This document shows, piece after piece, positions 1 through 6,798 of a DNA stretch of 8,467 bases. The stretch covers positions 1 through 8,467 of the forward strand of contig JAUPLZ010000301.1 in NCBI GenBank assembly GCA_030836705.1, given 5' to 3'. The stretch's first letter is position 1, and each line of letters begins with the position of its first letter. The notes below the pieces were generated by a model. It saw only the letters and a program-made list of their open reading frames with translations. It was not told where the DNA came from and searched no databases. This stretch comes from Campylobacterota bacterium (lineage in GTDB: Bacteria; Campylobacterota; Campylobacteria; Campylobacterales; SZUA-545). Made by a program: the position numbers and the translations under genes.

Positions 1-612
1 AACTTGCTAGATTATTTTAAAAACACAAATATCAAAATGCTTCCAAACTCGGCTGGCTGTACGACTGCGGAAGAGGCGATAACTACTTTTAGGCTGGTAA
101 AAGAGGCGACCGGCATTGATTTAATCAAGCTAGAAATTATCGGAGATTTGCAAAAAACCCTCTATCCGGATGTAATAGAGACGGTAAAAGCTTGCGAGGT
201 TTTATCTCGTGACGGCTTTACGGTAATGGTTTATACAAATGATGACCCAATTATGGCAAAGAGATTAGAAGATGCGGGCGCATCTGCCGTGATGCCGCTT
301 GCTTCACCAATCGGAAGCGGTCTTGGAATACAAAATAGATACAATGTACAGTTTGTAAAAGAGGCTGTTAAAGTGCCTGTGATTGTAGATGCCGGTGTCG
401 GATGCGCCAGTGATGCTTCTATCGCCATGGAGCTTGGCGCTGACGGTGTTTTGACGAATACCGCAATCGCATGTGCAAAAGATCCTATTTTAATGGCGCA
501 AGCCATGAAGCAAGCTGTTTTGGCAGGAAGAATGAGCTTTTTAGCAGGCAGAATTCCTATGAAAGCTTATGCGTCGGCTAGCTCACCGCTTGGCGGACTT
601 ATGAATAAATAA
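1..612 (+). CDS. thiG: Thiazole synthase ThiG, 5'-truncated by the window edge
   Basis: Thiazole synthase builds the thiazole phosphate ring of thiamine in the cytoplasm from 1-deoxy-D-xylulose 5-phosphate, dehydroglycine and ThiS-thiocarboxylate. The frame is open from base 1, so the gene starts upstream; 203 residues are present of the usual 255-260, meaning about 55 N-terminal residues are missing. Family landmarks are clear: LPNSAGC near residue 14, IKLEIIGD with the lysine (about residue 43 here) that matches the Schiff-base lysine of the family, AVMPLASPIGSG, VDAGVGCASDA, and LTNTAIACAKDP with the phosphate-binding end of the TIM barrel. The C-terminus, SSPLGGLMNK, is of normal length, so the 3' end is intact. 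The gene ends at a hairpin and faces a convergent gene, so it is the last gene of its operon; thiH, often next to thiG, does not follow here. Identification is secure by motif; the operon upstream cannot be seen. Confidence 0.97.
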   Translation, partial: NLLDYFKNTNIKMLPNSAGCTTAEEAITTFRLVKEATGIDLIKLEIIGDLQKTLYPDVIETVKACEVLSRDGFTVMVYTNDDPIMAKRLEDAGASAVMPLASPIGSGLGIQNRYNVQFVKEAVKVPVIVDAGVGCASDASIAMELGADGVLTNTAIACAKDPILMAQAMKQAVLAGRMSFLAGRIPMKAYASASSPLGGLMNK

Positions 613-633
613 AACCTGCAAAAAGCGGGTTTT
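611..633. terminator. Probable bidirectional terminator between thiG and the pgp1-like gene
   Basis: A 9-bp stem (611-619 with 625-633; one G-T type mismatch, CCTGC against GCGGG) encloses an AAAAA loop. On the plus strand the stem ends in TTTT followed by actctttt; on the minus strand it ends in TTTT followed by ATTTATT. Either strand therefore gives a GC core and a U-rich tail. It overlaps the thiG stop codon on one side and the stop codon of the convergent gene on the other, which is the position expected for a shared terminator. Confidence 0.75.
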
Positions 634-1975
634 ACTCTTTTATGGAGGCTACTTGAGGCGAGTTAGTTGTAGCTTTTTCGTCAAAATTTACGAGAAACAT
701 TCCTGAAAACTTATCATCTTTATATATCTCGACCCTGTAAATTCTCTCTTTTTTATCAACAGAGAATGAGTTCATTATATTCGATTTTTTTACGATAATA
801 TCCGCTTCTGATGTTTTTTTTGGGTTTAAAAAACCTATGATATTTACTCGGTAGCCTTTTTTGCTTTTTACGAGAAAATTACTCTTTACATCTATCATAC
901 TTCCAAAAGAAACAACTTTTTCACTGCCGTCGATATTAACATCAATAGTATTTAGGCTGTCGTCATACTCTAAATATTCAGGCGAAAGAGATGCCACCCC
1001 TTTGTTACCGTAATAAATCCTATAGTCTTTGTCTTTTTTTACTATCGCAAGAAGCGGATGGTCGGCTGTATATTCTATGTCGGAATCTTTTTTTACGGGA
1101 ATAAACTTTAGATAATTTCTCACATCTTTTATCGGCAGTAAAAATTTGTTGTCATAAAGCACGACTTTTTGTGCACTGTCTTCAATGGCGTTTTTTATCG
1201 CAACCGGCGACATTTCAAAACCTCTTTCGTACTCAATGCCCATTATTTGCATATATCTTTCAAGCGCAAGAAGGTGATAATAAGTTCTAAAAGGCGTATC
1301 AAAACTCTTGCTGCCTTCTATGCCAAAGGCTGGCTTGTTGTTTTGGATGGCAAAATATGTAAGGGATTTCGCCATCTCTTCATCGCCTTCGCTGGTGCGA
1401 GTATTTCTAACGCCAAATATATGCTCTGAGTCTAAAAGATTTTTATTTACATGCTCTTTTACATCTTCGGCTATTTTGCTAAGCTCTCCGTATTTTTCAT
1501 GCTCTATTTGCTCTTGGTCTACGATACAGCTTTGACCCCATCTATTTGGGTTTCGCATCTCATCTATATAGCTATCTCTATAAAAGCCGCTTCCGTCATG
1601 CAGATTTAAAACCATATCGACTCTCTCGTCAAGAATAGCAGATTTTATTCTCTCTATGGTTGAGTATTCGGGATCATCTTTTTCGATATGGGCGAATTTT
1701 CTATTAAGATCTCCAAAAAGACCTCTTGAGCGTTCGACTATACTGTTAAAATTCAAATTCGGGACAACCCAAACGCTGCCTTTTGTAATCTTGTAGTGAG
1801 TAACCAAAAGCGACGCTGCATTAAATCCGCCCGGTTCATCGCCTTGAATTCCGCCAATTACAAGCAATATACTTTCGTTTTTATCCTCGCCTTTTTTATG
1901 AAGCGTAAAATCCAAATTTGATGCAAAAAGAAAAATAGGCAGTGCCAAAAAAGCAAAAATTTTTACTAAAAACAC
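632..1975 (-). CDS. pgp1: Pgp1/Csd4-like D,L-carboxypeptidase (M99), periplasmic peptidoglycan trimming
   Basis: 447 residues. The family (H. pylori Csd4, C. jejuni Pgp1) removes the terminal residue from peptidoglycan tripeptides to give dipeptides and is needed for helical shape. Residues 1-19 form a Sec signal peptide (VKIFAFLALPIFLFAS), so the enzyme should act in the periplasm. The unusual zinc site is visible: Q44 and E47 in GGIQGDEPGG (Gln where other M14-like enzymes have His) and H126 in NLHDGSGF; E220 in FGIEGSK fits the catalytic glutamate. These positions lie two residues before those I recall for H. pylori Csd4. R84 fits the substrate-site arginine region. The rest (about 260-447) matches the extra C-terminal domains of the family. 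The start is GTG, directly after the stop of the M15 gene; an in-frame stop sits immediately upstream and the signal peptide needs this start. There is no strong Shine-Dalgarno site, so translation is probably coupled. An A8 tract lies at codons 385-388. Exact substrate is inferred from the family. Confidence 0.9.
   Translation of the reverse strand: MFLVKIFAFLALPIFLFASNLDFTLHKKGEDKNESILLVIGGIQGDEPGGFNAASLLVTHYKITKGSVWVVPNLNFNSIVERSRGLFGDLNRKFAHIEKDDPEYSTIERIKSAILDERVDMVLNLHDGSGFYRDSYIDEMRNPNRWGQSCIVDQEQIEHEKYGELSKIAEDVKEHVNKNLLDSEHIFGVRNTRTSEGDEEMAKSLTYFAIQNNKPAFGIEGSKSFDTPFRTYYHLLALERYMQIMGIEYERGFEMSPVAIKNAIEDSAQKVVLYDNKFLLPIKDVRNYLKFIPVKKDSDIEYTADHPLLAIVKKDKDYRIYYGNKGVASLSPEYLEYDDSLNTIDVNIDGSEKVVSFGSMIDVKSNFLVKSKKGYRVNIIGFLNPKKTSEADIIVKKSNIMNSFSVDKKERIYRVEIYKDDKFSGMFLVNFDEKATTNSPQVASIKE
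814..821. repeat. Homopolymer T8 (A8 on the coding strand) inside the pgp1-like gene
   Basis: Eight T on the plus strand read as CCA AAA AAA ACA (codons 385-388, Pro-Lys-Lys-Thr) in the gene. It is the longest single-base run I noticed in the window; other runs are 7 or less. Slippage by one base would shift the frame and replace the last 60 or so residues. The intact frame here corresponds to the 'on' state. Confidence 0.8.
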
Positions 1976-2821
1976 TTATACAACTTTTATATGCCACGGC
2001 TCAAATCTTACGCCGTATGGATTGCCTTCTGGGTATCTTATTTTTATATATCCAAGATCCATAAGTCTTTTGAATTCATCTGTGTTTGCAAACTCTGATG
2101 AAAAATTCTTAGCTCCAAATCCAACTTTTCCTACATCAAAATCCCCGACGCTGTGGAAAGAGTACCCCGGAGGTGCTAGAGACCTTGAAGCAACGGATAA
2201 ATTACCCTCTAGTTTTATGGTTTTGTTTATAAAGAGATACATTTGTTTTACCACGCCTCTTACGCCGGATGTGAGTATGACGCCTTCGCCCATATCTTTT
2301 TGTATTTTTTTATACATCTCTTCCGCTTTTCCCTTGTAGAGAAAATGTCCTGTATAGGGGATTTTCTTGGTTTCGTTTTTTGTAACATCCGCGGTAAGTT
2401 CGCTTACGACTTTTTCTCCATAAAACCCAAAAGTATCGCCTTTTTCATTAAAAAGTTTTTCGCTAAGTTCTAAATCTTCTTTAGTAAAAGAGCCTATTTT
2501 GGAGTTATTTCTTGCAAGTTTTAGCGCTTCATCAAAACTAATTACATTGAAATGACCATAACCAGCAATGTTTTGTATTTGCACAAGTCTATTAAAGAGT
2601 TTTTTTAAATTCTCGTACTCTTTGCCGATTAAAATAATATCTTGCTTTCTATCTTGGTTTAAATTTGGTACGGAATCCAACAGATCAAAAGTATCTCTCT
2701 TGATTAAAAGAAAATCTTTTACATGCCCATTTTGGCTCATAAACCCAGCGCCCGCAAGCGGCATGGCGGCACCCATCAGTAAACCCAATTTTGTAAGCTT
2801 TAAGAATTCTCTTCGTTCCAC
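1976..2821 (-). CDS. M15 (VanY-type) peptidoglycan carboxypeptidase-like protein with Tat signal
   Basis: 281 residues. The N-terminus carries a twin-arginine export signal: ERREFLK (residues 2-8) followed by a weakly hydrophobic, Ala/Gly-rich stretch to about residue 27, so the protein is expected to cross the inner membrane folded. The C-terminal part (about 165-281) looks like the VanY/M15 zinc peptidase fold: YSFHSVGDFDVG holds H223 and D229 as likely zinc ligands, and EPWHIKV at the very end holds E274 (catalytic) and H277 (third ligand). The M15 family cleaves D-Ala-D-Ala or L,D bonds in peptidoglycan stem peptides; which one applies here cannot be read from sequence. The His-to-Asp spacing is one shorter than the classic SxHxxGxAxD. 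The GTG start is 25 bases after the gltX stop, with an in-frame TAA a few codons before it and no other start between; the Shine-Dalgarno site is weak. The stop touches the GTG of the pgp1-like gene, pointing to a shared cell-wall role. Confidence 0.85.
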   Translation of the reverse strand: MERREFLKLTKLGLLMGAAMPLAGAGFMSQNGHVKDFLLIKRDTFDLLDSVPNLNQDRKQDIILIGKEYENLKKLFNRLVQIQNIAGYGHFNVISFDEALKLARNNSKIGSFTKEDLELSEKLFNEKGDTFGFYGEKVVSELTADVTKNETKKIPYTGHFLYKGKAEEMYKKIQKDMGEGVILTSGVRGVVKQMYLFINKTIKLEGNLSVASRSLAPPGYSFHSVGDFDVGKVGFGAKNFSSEFANTDEFKRLMDLGYIKIRYPEGNPYGVRFEPWHIKVV

Positions 2822-2846
2822 TTTTTTTCCACTTTTTTATATACTT

Positions 2847-4250
2847 CTAAATCGTTTGTTCTTTTTTATTTTTTATATAGTTTATAAAATTTTCAACCCT
2901 ATTTTTCGTCTCTTTTGCCCCAAGTATCGCTAAAACATCAGCAACATTTGGTCCAGTTCCGCTTCCAAAGAGAGCAATTCTTATAGGTTTTCCAAGTAAT
3001 GGCATTTTAATATTTTTTTCTCTTAAGAAATCATTAACAGCCTCTTGAAAATCGCTAGGCAGATGAAGCTCTTGCTTATCTTCAATAAATGAAACAAAAT
3101 CGTTTAAAATGCTCAAAGTCTCTTCATTAACTGTTGAAACATCTTTTTCGTTGTAGCTTAGCGGAGGAACAATGATAAAATTAATAGCATCGGCTAACTC
3201 TTTTAGCGTGTTTACTCTCTCTTTTGCATTATCCAAAAGCATCTCTTTTTTATCATGTCCGTGAATTTCAACGCTAAAATCATTTAAAAGCTTAGCAAGC
3301 TCGTCGTTTTTTGTGTTTTTGATATAGTGCGAATTAAGCCAGTCAAGTTTTTTTGCATTATATGCCGAGGCGGATTTGTTTATATTGTTTGGGTCAAAAA
3401 GCTCCAACATTTCACCAAATGAAAAAATCTCTTGATCTTTATTGCTCCATCCAAGGCGCACAAGGAAATTTAAAAGAGCTTGCGGGATATAACCGTTTCT
3501 TTGATACTCCATAACATCCATTGCTCCGTCTCGTTTTGATAGTTTTTTGCCCTCTTCGTTGTGAATCATCGGAACATGGAAAAAGTTTGGTACGCTAAAT
3601 CCAAGCGCATTATAAACCGCTATTTGCTTTGGAGTGTTTGACAAATGGTCGTCGCCTCTTATCACATAATTCACTCCCATAAGCGCATCATCAATTGCTA
3701 CGACAAAATTATAAGTCGGCGTACCGTCTCCTCTTGCTATGATAAAGTCATCAATTTCACTCCAAGAAAACTCGACATTTCCCTTGACACCGTCAGGAAT
3801 AAGCACTTTTCCTTCAAGCGGGGTTTTGATTCTTACTACCGGAGATACACCTGCTGGCGGAGTCTCTTTGGAATCTCTCCATCTGTTGTCGTACATTGGT
3901 TTTTGCTTGTTTGCTATTTGATTTTCTCTAAGTGCATCAAGTTCTTCTTTTGACATATAGCAATAATAAGCCTTCTCTTCATCAAGAAGTTTTGCTACAT
4001 ATTTTTTGTAAAGATCAAATCTTTGTGATTGATAGATGATTTCACCGTCATGGCTAAGACCGACCCATTTAAAAGCCTCCAAAATAGCATCTGCCGCCTC
4101 TTTTGAATTCCTTGCTAGATCCGTATCTTCTATTCTTAGAAAAAACTTTCCATTGTTTTTTCTAGCCCACAAATAACTAAAAAGCGCCGTTCTAAGACCG
4201 CCGATATGCAAATACCCAGTCGGACTTGGAGCAAAACGAGTAACAACCAT
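2847..4250 (-). CDS. gltX: Glutamyl-tRNA synthetase (GltX, GluRS1 type)
   Basis: 467 residues, the normal bacterial length. This cytoplasmic class I synthetase charges tRNA with glutamate. The start MVVTRFAPSPTGYLHIGG holds the HIGH-type motif (HIGG, residues 15-18); KLSKR (236-240) is the KMSKS-type loop; FLRIEDTD (37-44) and VIRGDDHLSNTPKQI are typical GluRS blocks. Only one Cys (C97) is present where the E. coli enzyme has a zinc-binding Cys cluster, so this copy probably lacks that zinc site. Campylobacterota usually carry two GluRS genes, one for tRNA-Glu and one for tRNA-Gln before amidation by GatCAB. The MVVTRFAPSPTG start resembles the first copy, but assignment of tRNA preference is inference. 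The ATG start has a good Shine-Dalgarno site, AAGGAAG (4259-4265), eight bases upstream. It is first in the probable gltX-M15-pgp1 operon and is divergent from the Lon-like gene. Confidence 0.97.
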   Translation of the reverse strand: MVVTRFAPSPTGYLHIGGLRTALFSYLWARKNNGKFFLRIEDTDLARNSKEAADAILEAFKWVGLSHDGEIIYQSQRFDLYKKYVAKLLDEEKAYYCYMSKEELDALRENQIANKQKPMYDNRWRDSKETPPAGVSPVVRIKTPLEGKVLIPDGVKGNVEFSWSEIDDFIIARGDGTPTYNFVVAIDDALMGVNYVIRGDDHLSNTPKQIAVYNALGFSVPNFFHVPMIHNEEGKKLSKRDGAMDVMEYQRNGYIPQALLNFLVRLGWSNKDQEIFSFGEMLELFDPNNINKSASAYNAKKLDWLNSHYIKNTKNDELAKLLNDFSVEIHGHDKKEMLLDNAKERVNTLKELADAINFIIVPPLSYNEKDVSTVNEETLSILNDFVSFIEDKQELHLPSDFQEAVNDFLREKNIKMPLLGKPIRIALFGSGTGPNVADVLAILGAKETKNRVENFINYIKNKKEQTI

Positions 4251-4278
4251 AACTTATACTTCCTTGGAAATTTTTCTT

Positions 4279-4284
4279 ATTATA
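4279..4284 (-). promoter_or_regulatory. Candidate -10 box of the gltX operon
   Basis: On the minus strand the sequence GATATAATAAG gives a perfect TATAAT, 28 bases upstream of the gltX ATG. No good -35 box lies 17 bases further up (AAGTGC at 4302-4307), which is normal for Campylobacter vegetative promoters, which rely on the -10 region and AT-rich upstream DNA. This would drive gltX and the two downstream wall genes. Confidence 0.55.
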
Positions 4285-4305
4285 TCAGATTAAACCTAGC
4301 CGCAC

Positions 4306-4344
4306 TTTGGATTTTTCAGTATAAAAAAATAGTATTTTGGATTT
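4306..4344 (+). promoter_or_regulatory. Upstream region of the Lon-like gene: direct repeat and weak -10 candidate
   Basis: The 9-base word TTTGGATTT occurs twice, at 4306-4314 and 4336-4344, exactly 30 bases apart. Between the copies lies TATAAA (4320-4325), a possible -10 box for the plus-strand Lon-like gene, about 50 bases before its ATG. The repeat could be a regulator site placed around the promoter, but a 9-base AT-rich repeat may also be chance. Confidence 0.3.
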
Positions 4345-4377
4345 AATGTTTGAATAAAAAAACTCAAAAGGCATAAT

Positions 4378-6792
4378 ATGATTGAGTCTTTAAAAAAAGA
4401 AAAATTATACAACTATTGCGATAGCTCTATTTTTAAATTTAACACAACAAAAGACCTTGAGTCTCTTGATGAGATAATCGGTCAAAGAAGAGCGAGCCAG
4501 ACAATAGAATTCGCCACTCAAATCCGCAAAGACGGTTATAATATTTTTGCCATGGGACCAACCGGAAGCGGAAAGCAAACAGCGGTTATGAATCACATAA
4601 AACAAAAAGCAAAAGAAGAACCGACTCCTGATGATGTTTGTTATGTTAATAATTTTTTAGACAGCCGAAAGCCGACCATAATAACCTTGCCGCCTACAAA
4701 AGGCAGTGAATTTAAAAATGATATAGACGAACTTATTGATGATCTTGAAAGTAATATATTACTAGTTTTTGATAGCGATGATTACAAAAATCAAAAAGAA
4801 GCGACAAATGAAACATATAGATTAAAAGAGAATGAGCTTTTTAATATATTGGCTCAAGAAGCCAAAAATATGGACATCTCTTTTTTAAAATCGGCAGAGG
4901 GCTATGGATTTGCGCCGGTAAATGATAAAAATGAAATACTTACAAGCGAAGAGTATAACAGCATTGATGAAGACAAAAAAATAAAAATCCAAAAATCCAT
5001 ATCTTTTTTGCAAAAAAGATTGCAAGAGACACTAAGAGAGATTTCAAAACTAAGAAAAGCAAACCAAAAAGAGATAAAAAATCTAAAAAAATTTGTCGCG
5101 CAAGAAGTAACAAAACAGCTAGTAGAGGAGTTAAGGCTAAAATATTCTAAAAATGAAAAAATACAAAAATTTCTTTTGGATATAGAAGAAGATGTCGTGC
5201 AAAATGTTGATGATTTTTTGCATCAAGAAGCGCCATCGGGATTTTTTGCTCCGCCTAGAGTAAAATCAGCCAGAGAAAATCCGCTATTTAGAAAATATAG
5301 AGTAAATCTTTTTATAAGCCGCACGGAAAAAGGCGCGCCGGTAATCTATGAAGATAATCCGACATATCAAAACCTAATAGGGCACATAGAGCACATAGCC
5401 CAGTTTGGAACTTTGCTTACTGATTTTAGCCTTATTAAAGCAGGCACATTTCATAAAGCAAACGGCGGCTATCTGATACTAGACGCTAGAAAACTTCTAA
5501 TGCAGCCTTACGGATGGGAAGGGCTTAAAAGGGTTTTGCGCTCAAAAGAGATAAGAATAGAATCGCTAGAGCAACTCCTTAGTGTAACCAGAACAACCTC
5601 GCTAGAGCCAGAACCTATAAAAATTGATTTCAAAGTGGTTTTAATCGGTGAAAGAATGCTTTATTATCTTTTGTACCGATATGATCCGGAGTTTAAAGAG
5701 CTTTTTAAAGCAGTAGCCGATTTTGAAGATGATATGCAAAAAGATGAAGAAAATTTAATGCTTTATGCAAGAGTAATAGCGACAGTAGCACAAAAACACG
5801 AAATATTGCCGCTTTGTCCGAGCGCGGTAGCAAAAGTAATAGAATACAGCTCAAGATTGACCGAGGATTCAAATAAACTCTCTGCAAATATCGGAAAAGT
5901 TACGGAGATTTTGGAAGAGGCTGATTTTCTTACAAGAAAAAATAAAAAAGAGGTAATCGGCAAAGATGAAATACGAGAGGCGATAGAAAACAAAAAATAT
6001 AGAAACAACAGAATAAACGAAAAAATTCAAGAAATGATAGAAGACGGCACCATTATGATAGATGTTGACGGATATGCCGTAGGTCAAATCAACGGGCTGT
6101 CTGTTATGAGTCTTGGTGATTTTATGTTCGCCAAACCGACTAAGATTACGGCAAAAACAAGAATAGGCTCGGGGAAAATCATAGACATAGAAAGAGAGGT
6201 GGAATTAGGAGGTCCTTTGCACTCAAAAGGGGTTATGATTTTGTCATCTTTTTTGGGCGCAAGATACGCAAGGAATGAGCCGTTTTCGCTTAACGCTTCT
6301 TTGGTTTTTGAGCAGTCATACGGAAGTGTTGACGGAGATAGCGCCTCATCGGCAGAACTTTATGCTATCTTGTCCTCTTTGGCTGATATTCCCATAAATC
6401 AATCTTTCGCCGTAACGGGTAGTGTAAACCAGCATGGGCGGATTCAAGCCATAGGCGGCGTAAATGAAAAGATAGAAGGTTTTTTTGATATTTGCAAAAT
6501 CAAAGGGCTAAACGGCAAACAAGGGGTTATCATCCCAAAAGCCAATATCAAAAACCTTATGCTAAAAGAAGAGGTTGTAAATGCGGTGGAGAATAATAGA
6601 TTTTTTATATATGCAATCGAGACAATAGATGAAGGAATGGAGCTTCTTACCGGCAAAAATGCGGGAAAACTATTAGAAGACGGAAATTTTGAAGAGGATA
6701 GCATAAACGCTCTGGTGGAAAAAAAGCTGCAAAGCTACGCTAGCAAACAGCAGGCAAGAAAGAGTTTGATAACGGAAGCTATAAGAGACTAA
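4378..6792 (+). CDS. Lon-family AAA+ protease (LonB/AAA_32-like, not classical Lon)
   Basis: 804 residues, cytoplasmic. Unlike classical Lon it has no N-terminal LAN substrate domain; the ATPase part starts almost at once. Walker A is GPTGSGKQT (60-68). A charged, Leu-rich stretch (about 208-275) is probably a coiled coil inserted in the ATPase module. The Walker B-like strand is GGYLILDAR (363-371) with D369; the usual second acidic residue is Ala, which I recall as the norm in this subfamily. KVVLIG (419-424) fits sensor 1, followed by YRYDPEFKELFK. The C-terminal Lon peptidase domain (about 575-770) has S655 in GDSASSAE and K698 in GGVNEKIEGF, 43 residues apart, the same spacing as the Ser-Lys pair of E. 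coli Lon, so the protease should be active. The ATG start has AAAAGG six bases upstream. The gene is divergent from gltX and convergent with the P-loop ATPase (6-base gap). Substrates are unknown; family members are assumed to degrade damaged or regulatory proteins. Confidence 0.93.
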   Translation: MIESLKKEKLYNYCDSSIFKFNTTKDLESLDEIIGQRRASQTIEFATQIRKDGYNIFAMGPTGSGKQTAVMNHIKQKAKEEPTPDDVCYVNNFLDSRKPTIITLPPTKGSEFKNDIDELIDDLESNILLVFDSDDYKNQKEATNETYRLKENELFNILAQEAKNMDISFLKSAEGYGFAPVNDKNEILTSEEYNSIDEDKKIKIQKSISFLQKRLQETLREISKLRKANQKEIKNLKKFVAQEVTKQLVEELRLKYSKNEKIQKFLLDIEEDVVQNVDDFLHQEAPSGFFAPPRVKSARENPLFRKYRVNLFISRTEKGAPVIYEDNPTYQNLIGHIEHIAQFGTLLTDFSLIKAGTFHKANGGYLILDARKLLMQPYGWEGLKRVLRSKEIRIESLEQLLSVTRTTSLEPEPIKIDFKVVLIGERMLYYLLYRYDPEFKELFKAVADFEDDMQKDEENLMLYARVIATVAQKHEILPLCPSAVAKVIEYSSRLTEDSNKLSANIGKVTEILEEADFLTRKNKKEVIGKDEIREAIENKKYRNNRINEKIQEMIEDGTIMIDVDGYAVGQINGLSVMSLGDFMFAKPTKITAKTRIGSGKIIDIEREVELGGPLHSKGVMILSSFLGARYARNEPFSLNASLVFEQSYGSVDGDSASSAELYAILSSLADIPINQSFAVTGSVNQHGRIQAIGGVNEKIEGFFDICKIKGLNGKQGVIIPKANIKNLMLKEEVVNAVENNRFFIYAIETIDEGMELLTGKNAGKLLEDGNFEEDSINALVEKKLQSYASKQQARKSLITEAIRD
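5001..5020. repeat. Perfect 20-bp palindrome inside the Lon-like gene
   Basis: Nine bases ATCTTTTTT, a central GC and AAAAAAGAT form a perfect self-complementary sequence. It encodes part of the start of the predicted coiled-coil region (around residues 208-214). Because it lies in an A-rich coding stretch for Phe and Lys codons, it may be coincidental. Confidence 0.6.
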
Positions 6793-6798
6793 AAGAGC

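Noticed and set aside
1169..1535. Plus-strand open frames opposite the pgp1-like gene
   Set aside because: They lie fully antisense to a well-supported gene, have no recognisable motif and no good ribosome site.
4378..6792. Ala in place of Glu in the Walker B-like strand (LILDA) as a sign of an inactivated ATPase
   Set aside because: Walker A is perfect, and from memory this AAA_32-type subfamily commonly reads GGYLVLDA at this point, so it is more likely a family trait than a defect.
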